Positions 1-7,519 of a stretch of 64,000 nt of DNA are shown piece by piece. A program made the translations under genes and the position numbers. The stretch's first letter is position 1. Every line of letters begins with the position of its first letter. The stretch comes from Denitromonas sp. (lineage in GTDB: Bacteria > Pseudomonadota > Gammaproteobacteria > Burkholderiales > Rhodocyclaceae): assembly GCF_034676725.1 (NCBI RefSeq), contig NZ_JAUCBR010000004.1, forward strand, positions 759,501-823,500. The letters are read 5' to 3'. Below the pieces are notes generated by a model. It was given only the letters and a program-made list of their open reading frames with translations, was not told the origin of the DNA and ran no database searches.

Positions 1-280
1 GCCTCGATGATGAGGTCGCAATCGCGCAGCTGCTCGAGATCCGACCCGTAGTTGGCCGCCTGGATGTACTGCAGGCGCTCCTTGCTGGCCAGCGGCGCGG
101 GGTCGAGCTTCTTGAGGCCCGCCAGGGCCTTGTCGGCGATGGCGTTGGGCTTGCCGTCCTTGGCCGGCAAATCGAACAGCACCACCGGCACATCGGCGTT
201 GGCGCAGTGGGCCGCGATCTGCGCGCCCATGACGCCGGCACCCAGCACGGCCACCTTGCGAATGATCAGTTTGCTCACAT
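1..280 (-). CDS. 3-hydroxyacyl-CoA dehydrogenase, N-terminal part (runs off the window)
   Basis: NAD-dependent oxidation of 3-hydroxyacyl-CoA in fatty-acid beta-oxidation; cytoplasmic. The visible N-terminus starts MSKLIIRKVAVLGAGVMG and carries the Rossmann GxGxxG motif typical of 3HCDH NAD-binding domains, followed by a region ending in a DLIIEA-type strand. The start is ATG at 280 with a strong Shine-Dalgarno (AGGAGG on the minus strand, about 284-289). The rest of the gene lies beyond the left edge, so it cannot be said whether an enoyl-CoA hydratase domain is fused downstream. It is the last visible member of the minus-strand beta-oxidation block, and a TetR-type operator lies about 190 bp upstream. 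Confidence 0.85.
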
Positions 281-466
281 GCTCCTCCTGTTGCTTCCGT
301 AGTTCGTTGGCCGGCATCTGCCGGCTGCATCGCGTTCCTGCCCCGGGCTCGGGGCCGTGCGCATCTGTCGGTACGGCCTTCGGTCACTATGGCCCGCTTC
401 AGCCGCGTTCGCTACCTGTCCTGCCTGACGCCCTGCACGGCCGCCGGGGGCCGGGCTGAAAATAAA

Positions 467-483
467 TCGAACGTTCGTTTGAA
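467..483. promoter_or_regulatory. TetR-family operator upstream of the 3-hydroxyacyl-CoA dehydrogenase
   Basis: TCGAACG-TT-CGTTTGAA is an imperfect inverted repeat centred at 474-475. It lies in the gap (281-523) between the dehydrogenase start and the stop of the TetR gene. It is nearly identical to the perfect palindrome at 10826-10843 before the other TetR gene. PsrA/FadR-type TetR repressors of fatty-acid genes bind CAAAC/GTTTG palindromes of this kind. Assignment to one of the two TetR proteins here is inference. Nothing else coding is seen in 281-523. Confidence 0.65.
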
Positions 484-523
484 TTCTAGTGAAAAAAATG
501 GAAATGGCAAGCGCGGAGACGTT

Positions 524-1222
524 TCAGGCAGGCAAATCCGCCAGACGGACGGCGCCCGTCAGCCCGGGATCGCCCGATGGCGCCTTGAAGCCGGCCACGA
601 TGAAGGGCAGCATCCGCCGCAGCATCGCCTCCGGATTGCCGGCCTCGTCCAGCGCATAGATCTCGGTCATGCGCATCACGTCCTTGCCAGCCATGGCATA
701 GGCGACCATGCCGACGAAGAAGTACATCCGCCACACCACGTCCGCCTCGGCCAGCGCCGGCAGCGCACGCATGAAGGCGCGCTTGTAGCGCTCGACCGCC
801 TCGGCGTATTCCGCCGGAAAGAAGTCCTCGACCCCGGCACCGGGTTCGTAGAACGCGCGCCCGATCATCTGCTTGAATACCGCGCCCGAAATATTGCCCT
901 TGCGGGTCAGGCGCAGCGCCGAGGTGATGAACGCCTCGACCAGCACCTCGACCGGAATCGGCGCCCCACCAGCCTGCGCCTCCAGGCGGTCGAGATAGCC
1001 GACCCGACTCGTATCGCGCTGCCCGAGGGCACGTGCATACACCGCCTCGATCAGACCCTTCTTGGAGCCGAAGTGGTAGCTCACCATGGCCAGCGGCACC
1101 CCGGCGTCGGCGGTGATGCGCCGGATCGACGTAGCGGCAAAACCGTGTTCGGTGAACAGGTGCTCGGCGGCATCGAGGATGCGGGTTTTGGTGTCTGTCG
1201 GGAGGTGGTCGTCTGAAATCAT
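524..1222 (-). CDS. TetR/AcrR family transcriptional regulator (fatty-acid type)
   Basis: About 232 residues. The N-terminal helix-turn-helix is clear (TKTRILDAAEHLFTEHGF, then a recognition-helix region ending MVSYHFGSKKGLIEAVY). The C-terminal half resembles the ligand-binding domain of PsrA/FadR-like repressors (PxEVLVEAFI, YFFVGMVAYAMAG). The ATG at 1222 is preferred; an in-frame ATG at 1318 would add 32 residues that do not look like family sequence. It lies between fadL and a 3-hydroxyacyl-CoA dehydrogenase, and shares its architecture with the second TetR at 10064-10756. This suggests two paralogous acyl-CoA-responsive repressors for one regulon. Ligand and targets are inferred from context. 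Confidence 0.85.
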   Translation of the reverse strand: MISDDHLPTDTKTRILDAAEHLFTEHGFAATSIRRITADAGVPLAMVSYHFGSKKGLIEAVYARALGQRDTSRVGYLDRLEAQAGGAPIPVEVLVEAFITSALRLTRKGNISGAVFKQMIGRAFYEPGAGVEDFFPAEYAEAVERYKRAFMRALPALAEADVVWRMYFFVGMVAYAMAGKDVMRMTEIYALDEAGNPEAMLRRMLPFIVAGFKAPSGDPGLTGAVRLADLPA

Positions 1223-1271
1223 TGAGTTGCGCGGCCAAACCGTCCGGCTCAAATTCGGGGCAATGCCCCCT

Positions 1272-1309
1272 GAAAACGACACCGGCCCGGATGTCTCCAG
1301 GCCGGCGTC
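1272..1309 (-). terminator. Probable intrinsic terminator of fadL
   Basis: On the minus strand, just after the fadL stop, a 10-bp GC-rich stem with one mismatch (arms 1300-1309 and 1278-1287) is followed by TTTT. The T-run is short, so this is a moderate-strength prediction. Confidence 0.5.
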
Positions 1310-1329
1310 ATCCATCACAGCATCACTGG

Positions 1330-2583
1330 TCAGAAGTTGTGATTGATCTGGACGGACAGGATGTCCGCGCTGGTCGAGAAGTCGCCGCGGACGAACTGCG
1401 ACGTGGCCGTGGTGCCAATCACCGTCCGGCGGTCGATGCTCGAATCCTTGAAGAAGATGTGCGAGTAACCGACATCGACCGAGGTCTGCTTCGAGAACGC
1501 GTAGTTCACACCGAAGGACAGCCAGGTCCGGTCGCTATCGGGCAGGCGTACGGTACGCGACTCGGAGCTCTGCACCGGCGACTTGTCATAGGCCACACCG
1601 AAGCGAAGCTTGACCGAGTCGTTGTACTTGTAGTTCGCGCCCAGACCGATACGGTAGGTGTCCTTGAAATCAAGCGCTTCATTGGTGAGTGTCGCGCCGG
1701 TGTTCTTGTTCTTCACGTGAAGGCCGGGCAGGCTGGACCAACCCGTCCAGGTGAAATCGCCCAGCATTTCCCATTTGTCGCTCAACTGCTGCGACACAGC
1801 CAACGAGAAGCTGTCCGGCAGTTCAACGTCGACAACAGCCGGCGTTACGCCGAGCGGCGTCTCACTCTCACCCTCGACTTCAAGTTCAATCTTGGAACGA
1901 TAGGTCACGCCCAAACGGGTGGTCGGCGAGAGCTGGAACATCGCACCGATGTTGTAGCCGATGGCGGTGTCGTCACCCGTCAGCTTAGATTCACGATCGG
2001 TACCGGCAACAGGCACCTTGCTGCGCAGATCGGCCTCGAACTTGAAGAAATTCAAGCCAAAACCCAAAGACACCATGTCGTTCACTTTGTAACCGATCGA
2101 GGGGTTGATGTTGATGCCCTTGATCTCGGAGTAGGAGCCTTGGTAACGACCGAAGAAGTCATCGTCCCATTCGGTGGCGTTGCCGAAGGTCGGCGACACG
2201 CCCACACCAATGAACACCTTGTCGTTCACCGAATAGCTGTAGTAGAAAGCCGGAATCACGGACAGACCGCCAGCATCGCCGCCGTCATCGCTCGAGACGA
2301 GGGAGAGCGTCGAGGGAGACGTACCGGTGTTGTCGAAAGTCAGCGAACGCTGCAGCAGAGTAACGGCACCGCTGATGTTGTGACCCTTCGGCAGATAGGT
2401 CATGCCGGCAGGGTTGAAAAAAATCGTCGATGCATCCTCGGCGGCAGCCGCGGCGCCGGCATAGGCATTCCCGTTCCCTGAGCCGTTCTGGTTCTGCAAC
2501 GCAAAGCCCGATGCAGCGGCCTGACCACTACCAAGGGCCAGCAGGGCCAAGGGAACCAAGCGTGCCATGTGCTTCATTTTCAT
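1330..2583 (-). CDS. fadL: FadL-type outer-membrane long-chain fatty acid transporter
   Basis: Outer-membrane beta-barrel that takes up long-chain fatty acids or other hydrophobic compounds. It is 417 residues. A signal peptide of about 25 residues ends in AAASG, followed by the FadL N-terminal hallmark: GFALQNQNGSG, an alanine-rich stretch and FFNPAGMTYL. The protein ends in the Phe expected of a barrel (QINHNF). The start has a GAGGAG ribosome site 6 nt upstream. It sits in a beta-oxidation block downstream of the thioesterase, consistent with feeding substrate into that pathway. Specificity for fatty acids versus aromatic hydrocarbons (the TodX/TbuX branch) cannot be decided here. Confidence 0.88.
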   Translation of the reverse strand: MKMKHMARLVPLALLALGSGQAAASGFALQNQNGSGNGNAYAGAAAAAEDASTIFFNPAGMTYLPKGHNISGAVTLLQRSLTFDNTGTSPSTLSLVSSDDGGDAGGLSVIPAFYYSYSVNDKVFIGVGVSPTFGNATEWDDDFFGRYQGSYSEIKGININPSIGYKVNDMVSLGFGLNFFKFEADLRSKVPVAGTDRESKLTGDDTAIGYNIGAMFQLSPTTRLGVTYRSKIELEVEGESETPLGVTPAVVDVELPDSFSLAVSQQLSDKWEMLGDFTWTGWSSLPGLHVKNKNTGATLTNEALDFKDTYRIGLGANYKYNDSVKLRFGVAYDKSPVQSSESRTVRLPDSDRTWLSFGVNYAFSKQTSVDVGYSHIFFKDSSIDRRTVIGTTATSQFVRGDFSTSADILSVQINHNF

Positions 2584-2690
2584 TTATGTCTCCTCACTAC
2601 GCTAAATAACGCCCTTGCGGGTCTACCGCCCGGTCCGTCCGGCCCGGGCGCTCACACCGAGTCGCCACCCCCCTGTGGCGCCCCGTCAAT

Positions 2691-3107
2691 TCAGTCTGCC
2701 TTTGGCGGCAGCGGCCGTTTCTTGCCCTCGGCATCGAGGCACACATAGGTCAGCGTCGCCTCGGTCACCTTTACCACCACCGGCTTTTCGGGGTGGCGCT
2801 CGGCATACACCTCGACCTCGATGGTGATCGAGGTGCGCCCCTCGGCCACGATGCGGGCGTAGAAGCTGACAATATCGCCGACCGACACCGGTTGCTTGAA
2901 CAGGAAGGAGTTCACCGCGATGGTGGCGACCCGGCCGCGGGCGCGACGAGTGGCCGGCACGGCGCCGGCAATGTCGACCTGCGAGGCGATCCAGCCGCCA
3001 AACACGTCGCCCATCGGGTTGGTGTCGGCCGGCATGGGCATCACGCGCAGGGCCAGGTCGCACTCGCGACCGACCGGCAGGTGGCACACTTGGGTGTCGT
3101 TGGTCAT
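2691..3107 (-). CDS. Acyl-CoA thioesterase, YciA-like hotdog fold
   Basis: 138 residues. Hydrolyses acyl-CoA to free acid and CoA. Hotdog-fold features are visible: DTNPMGDVFGGWIASQVDIAG (the active-site Asp/Gly helix of the YciA/BACH type), then VNSFLFKQPVSVGDIVSF and TEATLTYVCLD. The ATG at 3107 follows a GGAG ribosome site. It lies 19 bp downstream of the FadB-like gene in the same direction, so it is probably co-transcribed. It may release CoA when beta-oxidation intermediates accumulate; that role is inferred. Confidence 0.85.
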   Translation of the reverse strand: MTNDTQVCHLPVGRECDLALRVMPMPADTNPMGDVFGGWIASQVDIAGAVPATRRARGRVATIAVNSFLFKQPVSVGDIVSFYARIVAEGRTSITIEVEVYAERHPEKPVVVKVTEATLTYVCLDAEGKKRPLPPKAD

Positions 3108-3126
3108 GTTCGGTTCTCCGTGGGTC

Positions 3127-5106
3127 TCAGGCACTGGCTGCGACTCGGGACGCGAGCGGTGCATCGGCTGCCGGCGCGTCGCCGCGCGCACGCAGGGTCT
3201 GCATCGGGCCGCCCGAGAACGGCGCAAAGCCGGTGCCGAAGATCACCCCGGCATCGGCCAGATCCGCATCGGCCACCACCCCCGCCTGCACACAGCGCTT
3301 CGCCGCCTGCAGCAGCGGTTCGATGATACGGTCAGCCAGCCCCGCCGGGATTGATCCAGATGTGCCTTTTTGTGCCTTGCCAGCCGTCCAGACATAGAAG
3401 CCTTCGCCGGTCTTCTTGCCCAGCTTGCCAGCCTCGACCCGCTGCATCAGCGCACGCGGCGCGGCGCCGGCATCGCTGCCGGTGAGCGCCTGACCGGCAG
3501 CGACGGCGATGTCGAGGCCGACAGTATCGACCAGCTCGACCGGCCCGATCGGCATGCCGTACGCCACCAGCGCTGCGTCGATGGTCTCCGGCGCAATGCC
3601 TTCATCCACGCAGCGCAGGGCTTCGAGCATGTAGGGGCCGAGCACGGCATTGACCAGGAAGCCCGGCGCGCTCTTGACCGGCAGGGGCAGCTTGTCGATC
3701 TTGCGCACGAAGGTGGCGGCACGCTTGACGGCCTCGGCGTCGGACTGCTCGCCGGTGACCACTTCGACCAGCGGCAGCATGGCCACCGGGTTGAAGAAGT
3801 GGATGCCGACCAGGCGCTCGGGCGCGCTCAGCGCGGTGGCGATGTCTTCGAGCCGCAGGCTGGAGGTGTTGGTGGCGAGCACCGCCTCGGGCTTGGCGCG
3901 GCGCTCGATGTCGGCGAACAGCGCGCGCTTGGCCTCGAGGTTTTCGTAGATGGCCTCGATGATCACGTCGGCATGCGCCACGCCATGGCCCTGCGGATCG
4001 GGGATCAGGCGGTCGAGCGCAAAGCGCGCCTGGCGCTTGTCGCTGCGGAATTTCTTGTCGTAGAGCTTGGCGGCGCGGGCCACGGCCGGCGCGATGCGCT
4101 CGGCGGACTGGTCCTGCAGCGTCACCGTCATGCCGCGCAGCGCACACCACGCGGCGATGTCGCCACCCATCACGCCGGCGCCGACCACGTGCACCCGCTG
4201 GGGCGCGAAGTCGCTGTCCTTGCCGAAGCCCTTGAGACGCTCCTGCAGGAAGAACACGCGCACCAGGTTCTTGGCTGTCGGCGAGCGGAAAATGGCGTCG
4301 AGCGAGGCTGTGCTGCTCGCTGGCACGTCGAGCGCATTGCCACCGTAGTTGGCCCAGATGTCGATGATGGCGTAGGGCGCCGGGTAGTGCTCCGGCCGCG
4401 CCTTGCCGGCGACCTGCTTGCGCGCCTTGCCGGCGACGATCGACTTGAGCGGGCCGTTCATCAGCCGCTGCATGAAGGGCAGTTGCCGCGCCGGCTGGCC
4501 GGACAGCGCCAGCACGCGAGCAGCGTTGTCCATCACCCGCGGCGCCACGCAGGCGTCGACCAGGCCGAGCCGGTGCGCACGCTTGGCGTCCAGGCCCTTG
4601 CCGGTGAGCATCAGATCCAGTGCTGCGGCCGGGCCGATCAGTTCGGGCAGGCGCAGCATGCCGCCCCAGCCGGGGACGATACCGAGCATCACTTCGGGCA
4701 GAGCCAGCCGAGTGCCGGGCTCGTCCACACCGATACGGTAGCGGCAGGCCAGCGCCAGTTCCAGGCCACCACCCATGCAGTGGCCGCGGATCAGGGCCAG
4801 GGTCGGGAAGCTGACGGCAGCGAGCTGGTTCATCACGTCCCAGCCACGCTGGACCAGCGCGCGCGCCGCCTCGGCGGAGTCGATCCGGGTGAACTCTTCG
4901 ATGTTGGCGCCGGCGATGAAGCCGGCCGGCTTGGCCGAGGCAATGACCAGCGCCTTGGGCGGTGCGCTGGACAGCGCCGACAGCACCCGCGACAGCTCGC
5001 CCAGCGCTTCGGCCGACAGGGTATTGGTGCTGCTGCCGGCGGCGTCGAAGTCCAGCCAGGCCAGTCCGTCGTCTTCGCGGCGCAATCGCCAGTGTTTGTA
5101 TGTCAT
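3127..5106 (-). CDS. Bifunctional enoyl-CoA hydratase / 3-hydroxyacyl-CoA dehydrogenase (FadB/FadJ-like)
   Basis: 659 residues catalysing the middle two steps of beta-oxidation. N-terminal crotonase domain: oxyanion-hole segment IAGANIEEF, helix GHCMGGGLELALACRYRI, and PEVMLGIVPGWGG carrying the catalytic Glu region. Central Rossmann domain with VVGAGVMGGDIAAWCALRG at about residue 320. Two C-terminal 3HCDH helical regions follow (PGFLVNAVLGPYMLEA, PIGPVELVDTVGLD). The ATG at 5106 (MTYKHWRLRRED) is preferred over an in-frame ATG 33 codons upstream. It is shorter than E. coli FadB (729 aa), mainly at the C-terminus. The thioesterase follows 19 bp on, and DegV and the thiolase precede it. Confidence 0.9.
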   Translation of the reverse strand: MTYKHWRLRREDDGLAWLDFDAAGSSTNTLSAEALGELSRVLSALSSAPPKALVIASAKPAGFIAGANIEEFTRIDSAEAARALVQRGWDVMNQLAAVSFPTLALIRGHCMGGGLELALACRYRIGVDEPGTRLALPEVMLGIVPGWGGMLRLPELIGPAAALDLMLTGKGLDAKRAHRLGLVDACVAPRVMDNAARVLALSGQPARQLPFMQRLMNGPLKSIVAGKARKQVAGKARPEHYPAPYAIIDIWANYGGNALDVPASSTASLDAIFRSPTAKNLVRVFFLQERLKGFGKDSDFAPQRVHVVGAGVMGGDIAAWCALRGMTVTLQDQSAERIAPAVARAAKLYDKKFRSDKRQARFALDRLIPDPQGHGVAHADVIIEAIYENLEAKRALFADIERRAKPEAVLATNTSSLRLEDIATALSAPERLVGIHFFNPVAMLPLVEVVTGEQSDAEAVKRAATFVRKIDKLPLPVKSAPGFLVNAVLGPYMLEALRCVDEGIAPETIDAALVAYGMPIGPVELVDTVGLDIAVAAGQALTGSDAGAAPRALMQRVEAGKLGKKTGEGFYVWTAGKAQKGTSGSIPAGLADRIIEPLLQAAKRCVQAGVVADADLADAGVIFGTGFAPFSGGPMQTLRARGDAPAADAPLASRVAASA

Positions 5107-5149
5107 TCCGTTCGCTCGCGTTGTTCGTGCCCGGTGCGTCCGGGTCGGC

Positions 5150-6091
5150 TCACAGCGGGTGTCCATGCGCGGCAAAGGCCACACACAGGGCGCCCGCGCC
5201 CACATTGATGGCGGCGGTCTGGCTCATGTGCGAGACCAGCACCTCGACGCCCGCCGCCCTGGCGGTTTGTTTCATGTCGGCAAACCCCGGCATCGCCTGC
5301 ACGCGATCGACCGGGCCGCCGTAGCTCACGCAGATGCAGGGCACGTCGAGCCCCTGCCCGATCTGCCGCGTGGCCCGCGCGAACAGGGATTTGACGCCGC
5401 TGTCGAAGCCGCGCACCTTGTCGATCGGGCCGGTGTCGTCGCGGTGGGCATGCAGCACCGGCTTGACGTTGAGCATCGAGCCGACCGCGTAGGCCGCCCA
5501 GTTCACGCTGTGGTCGCCCTTCTTGGCCGCGCGCCGCATGATGTAGTACAGGTCGTCGGCCACCATGAAGGCGTGCAGCGCGTCGGCCACTTGCGTCAGC
5601 CGGGCGCTCATCGACTCGAGCGGCGTGGCCGCATCGCGCAGCCGCGCGGCCTCGTAGGCCAGCACGCCCTGGCCGGCGAACAGGGTGCGGGTATTGATCA
5701 CCGTGGCGCCCCAGCTCAGGTTGAGACCCGCCGCCCGGCGCAGGTCACGCGCGCCCCGGCCGGCCGTGAGCGCGGCCTGTGTGGCATGGGCGTAGATCGC
5801 GCTGCGCCCGCTGGTGATGGTCATGCACACCAGATGGTCGTACTCGGTGACCCAGCGCTCGAGAAACAAGGCCTCGATCTCGGCGGCCGACAGCGGCGCC
5901 GATTCGGCATGCAGCTCGGCCCGCTTGTCCTGCCGCTCGCGGTAGAAGGCCGTGGTGGCCACCGGATCGCGGGTGTCGACCAGGTGCCGCTCACCCACGC
6001 GCAGCCCGATGGGCAGCACATGGATGGCCTTGTCTGCCAGGAAGGTCCCCGGCAGATCGCAGGCGGCGTCGACCACCAGCCCGATCTTCAT
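5150..6091 (-). CDS. DegV family fatty-acid-binding protein
   Basis: 313 residues. DegV/FakB proteins bind one fatty acid in a two-domain fold. The start MKIGLVVDAACDLP gives the family's first strand and D(S/A)xCDLP motif. The conserved TSGRSAIYAHA segment (the TS motif that contacts the carboxylate) follows the CMTI strand, and VNWAAYAVGSMLNVKPVL matches the family's LKPIL strand. The ATG at 6091 is chosen because homology begins there; the ribosome site is weak. The location between a thiolase and a FadB-like enzyme suggests it carries fatty acyl chains for the pathway. No FakA-type kinase is in the window. Confidence 0.85.
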   Translation of the reverse strand: MKIGLVVDAACDLPGTFLADKAIHVLPIGLRVGERHLVDTRDPVATTAFYRERQDKRAELHAESAPLSAAEIEALFLERWVTEYDHLVCMTITSGRSAIYAHATQAALTAGRGARDLRRAAGLNLSWGATVINTRTLFAGQGVLAYEAARLRDAATPLESMSARLTQVADALHAFMVADDLYYIMRRAAKKGDHSVNWAAYAVGSMLNVKPVLHAHRDDTGPIDKVRGFDSGVKSLFARATRQIGQGLDVPCICVSYGGPVDRVQAMPGFADMKQTARAAGVEVLVSHMSQTAAINVGAGALCVAFAAHGHPL

Positions 6092-6227
6092 CGATGCACC
6101 CGTTTCATCAACATCTCCGCACATCCCATGGCGGTCGGGACACGCCCGAAGGCTACGGCGGACGCGGGGCTTGGCAATATGCAGGGGGGCATTGCCGCCT
6201 CCCGCGCCCGACCGTAACCGGTTGCCC

Positions 6228-7508
6228 TCACAGGGCTTCAACCAACATGGCACCACCCTGCCCGCCACCAATGCAGATGCTGGCGATACCGCGCTTGCCG
6301 CCGTTGCGGCGCAGCACGTTGAGGAGGTGCAAGACGATGCGCGCGCCGCTGGCGCCGACCGGATGGCCTTGCGCGACGGCGCCGCCATCGACATTCAGAC
6401 GGGCCTCGTCGAGGGCGCCCAGCGCACCGTCGAGACCGAGTTCGTTGCGGCAGTAATCGTCGTCGTTCCAGGCGCGCAGGCAGGCGATCACCTGGGCTGC
6501 GAAGGCTTCATTGATTTCCCAAGCGTCCAGATCGTTCAGCCCGAGGCCGTGGCGCTGCAGGATCGGCGTAGCCGCATGCACCGGGCCGAGGCCCATCTGG
6601 TCGGGCGCGAGGCCCGCCCACTGGCTGTCGGCGATCTTGCCGATGGGTTCGAGGCCGTGTTTTTCGACCGCCGCCTCGGAGGCGAGAATCAGCCACGCGG
6701 CGCCATCGGTGATCTGCGAACTGTTGCCGGCCGTGACCTTGCCGTAGCGCTTGTCGAAGAAGGGGCGCAGCTTGGCCAGGTTGGCAGCGGTGGAGTCGGC
6801 ACGCATGCCGTCGTCCTGCGCATAGACCTTGCCGTCGCGGTCGATCAGTGGAACGATCTCGTCGAAATGCCCCGCGGCCTGGGCGGCGATCACGCGCTGG
6901 TGGCTGCGCGCGGCGAATTCATCCATGTCCTCGCGGGTGATGCCGAACTTCCAGGCCAGGTTTTCGGCCGTCTGGCCCATCAGCTGGCCAACGATCGGGT
7001 CGGTCAGGCCTTTCATGATGCCGATCACCGGCGCCAGGTAGCCAAGCTTGAACCGGCGCAGCGCGGCCACTTTCTGGCCGACGGTCTTGGTCGCATACCA
7101 GCCGGACAGCCAGCGCACCATGGCGTCGGAGAGCAGCAGCGGCGCGCGCGACAAGGCGTCGGACCCACCCGCCAGCACCAGCTCGGAGCGGCCAGCCTGG
7201 ATGTTGATGAGGGCTGAATCGAGCGCCTGCATGCCGCTGGCGCAGTTGCGCATCACCGTCCAGCCCGGCACCTTGAGGCCGCAGCCCATGCGCAGCGCGA
7301 CCACGCGGCCGATGTTCACTTCGTCCGGCGAGGGGCTGGCGCAGCCGAGGATCACCTCGTCGAGCTGGTCGGGCGCAAAGCGCTGGCGCGACAACAGGGC
7401 CGAACCGGCCGCGGTGGCCAGGTCGGAGGCCGCGAAGGGCCCCGGCGTGTTGCGCGACTTGAGAAAGGGCGTGCGCGCCCCGTCGATGATGTACACCGGC
7501 TGGTTCAT
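6228..7508 (-). CDS. Acetyl-CoA C-acyltransferase (thiolase, FadI/FadA type)
   Basis: 426 residues. Last step of beta-oxidation: thiolytic cleavage of 3-ketoacyl-CoA. N-terminus VYIIDGARTPFLKSR; nucleophilic cysteine in NCASGMQALDSALINI (near residue 90); the His-containing NEAFAAQ segment; GHPVGASGARI; and the C-terminal active-site CIGGGQGGAMLVE. Length and the NTPGPFAASDL region suit the FadI-like branch. The start at 7508 is only 11 bp after the fadE stop, so they form one transcript. The 137-bp gap to degV (6092-6227) shows no gene. Confidence 0.92.
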   Translation of the reverse strand: MNQPVYIIDGARTPFLKSRNTPGPFAASDLATAAGSALLSRQRFAPDQLDEVILGCASPSPDEVNIGRVVALRMGCGLKVPGWTVMRNCASGMQALDSALINIQAGRSELVLAGGSDALSRAPLLLSDAMVRWLSGWYATKTVGQKVAALRRFKLGYLAPVIGIMKGLTDPIVGQLMGQTAENLAWKFGITREDMDEFAARSHQRVIAAQAAGHFDEIVPLIDRDGKVYAQDDGMRADSTAANLAKLRPFFDKRYGKVTAGNSSQITDGAAWLILASEAAVEKHGLEPIGKIADSQWAGLAPDQMGLGPVHAATPILQRHGLGLNDLDAWEINEAFAAQVIACLRAWNDDDYCRNELGLDGALGALDEARLNVDGGAVAQGHPVGASGARIVLHLLNVLRRNGGKRGIASICIGGGQGGAMLVEAL

Positions 7509-7519
7509 GGCTGGGGCCC

